NCBI GenBank assembly: GCA_023425865.1
Contig: JAFABV010000019.1
Coordinates: 1 to 24,938 of the forward strand
Direction of reading: 5' to 3'
Origin: Bacteroidota bacterium
GTDB taxonomy: Bacteria > Bacteroidota > Bacteroidia > Bacteroidales > Bacteroidaceae
DNA length: 24,938 nucleotides
The notes under the pieces are model-generated. The model did no database searches. It worked only from the letters and a program-made list of their open reading frames with translations, and was not told where the DNA came from. The stretch's first letter is position 1. Each line of letters starts with the position of its first letter. The position numbers were made by a program, and so were the translations under genes. This document shows, piece after piece, positions 24,109 to 24,938 of the stretch.

Positions 24109-24167
24109 ATATTTCCTGGGCGCTACCATATTCCGCATTGCGCATGTTTGGTCAATGGGAAAGGGGA

Positions 24168-24253
24168 GGCAGGTTTCCGTGGTATCCGCCCATCGCAAAG
24201 CGATGATCCGTCTTATCCCAATGTGCCGGATGGTAATTCCGAAAACTCCGTGG
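24168..24253 (+). repeat. Partial Y module, plus orientation
   Basis: It has the leader GGCAGGTTTCCGT, then the CATCGCAAAGCGATG hairpin and GTGCCGGATGGTAATTCCG of module Y, but runs straight into the next Y copy at 24254 without the terminal A-run. More diverged than the other copies. Confidence 0.75.
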
Positions 24254-24490
24254 CATCCGCCCATCGCATTGCGATGCTCCGTAGTATCAAGGTGTGCCGG
24301 ATGGCAATTCCGAAAATTCCGTGCCATCCGTGTTAAAAAAACATGCGTGGTGGTGGGTATTTCCACGCAGGCCTTTGGCACGCAGGTGTGTTTTTTTGCA
24401 CGCAGAGACGCAGAGAAGTGGGAGTTGTGCATCTGCGATGCAGAGGAGAGGATGGTAAGTAGAGGGCCGTCGGCCTGAGGAGAAAGGGAG
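24254..24490 (+). repeat. Y-X composite repeat, plus orientation, first full copy
   Basis: Module Y is at 24254-24343 and module X at 24391-24490, joined by 47 bases containing CCACGCAGGCCTTTGGCACG. The unit is repeated about 270 bp downstream at 24523. Open frames across it are translated repeat and not genes. Confidence 0.88.
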
Positions 24491-24522
24491 AAATAGAGAA
24501 AACGACGGCAGGTTTTCCGTTC

Positions 24523-24720
24523 CATCCGCCCATCGCAAAGCGATGATCCGTTCTATCAAGGTGTGCCGGATGGAAATTCCGAAAATTCCGTGCCATCCGT
24601 GTTAAAAAAAACATGCGTGGTGGTGGGAATTTCCACGCAGGCCTTTGGCACGCAGGTGTGTTTTTTTGCACGCAGAGGCGCAGAGAGGTGGGAGTTGCGC
24701 ATCTTCGATGCAGAGGAGTA
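24523..24720 (+). repeat. Y-X composite repeat, plus orientation, second copy
   Basis: It matches 24254-24450 nearly base for base through Y, the linker and the first half of X, with an A-run of eight rather than seven in Y. The X part stops at about 24720 after GCAGAGGAG. A minus-oriented fragment of X (CTCTGCGTGCAAAA) follows near 24739. Confidence 0.88.
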
Positions 24721-24793
24721 GCTCTAAAACCTATGTGCCTCTGCGTGCAAAATATAGCTTCTGCGTGCCTAAAAGAACGTCAGCGTGATATGC

Positions 24794-24828
24794 TTCTATA
24801 TAAAACCATGGAATGATTTTATATAGAA
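24794..24828. repeat. Hairpin related to the 23-bp array at the left of the window
   Basis: TTCTATATAAAA (24794-24805) and TTTTATATAGAA (24817-24828) form a perfect 12-bp inverted repeat with an 11-base centre including CCATGGAATG. The same TATATAAAACCAT and TATATAGAACCAT words make up the array at 971-1084, so the two places share a repeat family. The last 110 bases of the window show no gene. Confidence 0.7.
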
Positions 24829-24938
24829 CCATGGGCACGACACGCCGCCCTTGGCGGATGACACCGGCGGAATCATTGTCCGTAGCCAATACTATCGTTA
24901 CCCGTAAACATGCCAGTGGATTGTTGAACAAGTGGATG

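Noticed and set aside
23984..24671. Open reading frames on both strands across the right repeat region
   Set aside because: Their peptides repeat because the DNA repeats (for example RMARNFRN), not because of coding selection.

Overview
The window looks like the chromosome of a GC-rich member of the Bacteroidota, most likely Prevotella or a close relative. The grounds are two SusC/SusD-type outer-membrane nutrient-uptake pairs, promoters of the Bacteroidota form TAnnTTTG, an IS66-type transposase without tnpA/tnpB, and lipoproteins with acidic residues just after the lipid-bearing cysteine. Genus is inference; there is no rRNA or other marker gene.

Layout. (1) 1-602: the start of an IS66-family transposase gene on the minus strand, running off the left edge, with a likely element end near 561-582 and a host-type minus-strand promoter just outside it. 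(2) 603-1452: no convincing gene, but a tandem array of a 23-bp imperfect palindrome at 971-1084. (3) 1453-2169: a secreted protein made of three degenerate HMA-like (ferredoxin-fold) repeats. (4) 2410-9468: a polysaccharide-utilization-type operon with its own promoter and terminator: SusC-like receptor, SusD-like lipoprotein, and a lipoprotein with fibronectin-type and beta-helix regions (DUF4957/DUF5123-like). (5) 9572-14996: a second SusC/SusD pair with its own promoter and terminator. There is no glycoside hydrolase, polysaccharide lyase or regulator in either unit.

(6) 14997-15955: gene-free DNA holding copies of a two-module dispersed repeat (called X and Y here) and 40-bp-phased short repeats. 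(7) 15956-23734: a copper/silver-type export island, all on the plus strand: a small secreted Cys/His protein of the HYC_CC_PP type, a CusA-like RND pump, a CusC-like outer-membrane channel, a CusB-like adaptor with a heavy-metal-binding domain, and a small secreted HMA protein, closed by a strong terminator. (8) 23735-24938: no gene, but a nested REP-like inverted repeat, a short tandem repeat, three further Y and two X modules, and a palindrome related to the array at 971-1084.

How it works together: the two Sus units would each bind and import a glycan or oligosaccharide across the outer membrane using TonB energy, with degradative enzymes encoded elsewhere. The metal island would capture periplasmic monovalent copper or silver and expel it through a tripartite pump. 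X and Y modules lie on both sides of this island in opposite orientations, which is the most striking structural feature. I do not see a clear-cut new defence or biosynthetic system; the most original signals are the composite repeats and the degenerate HMA protein.
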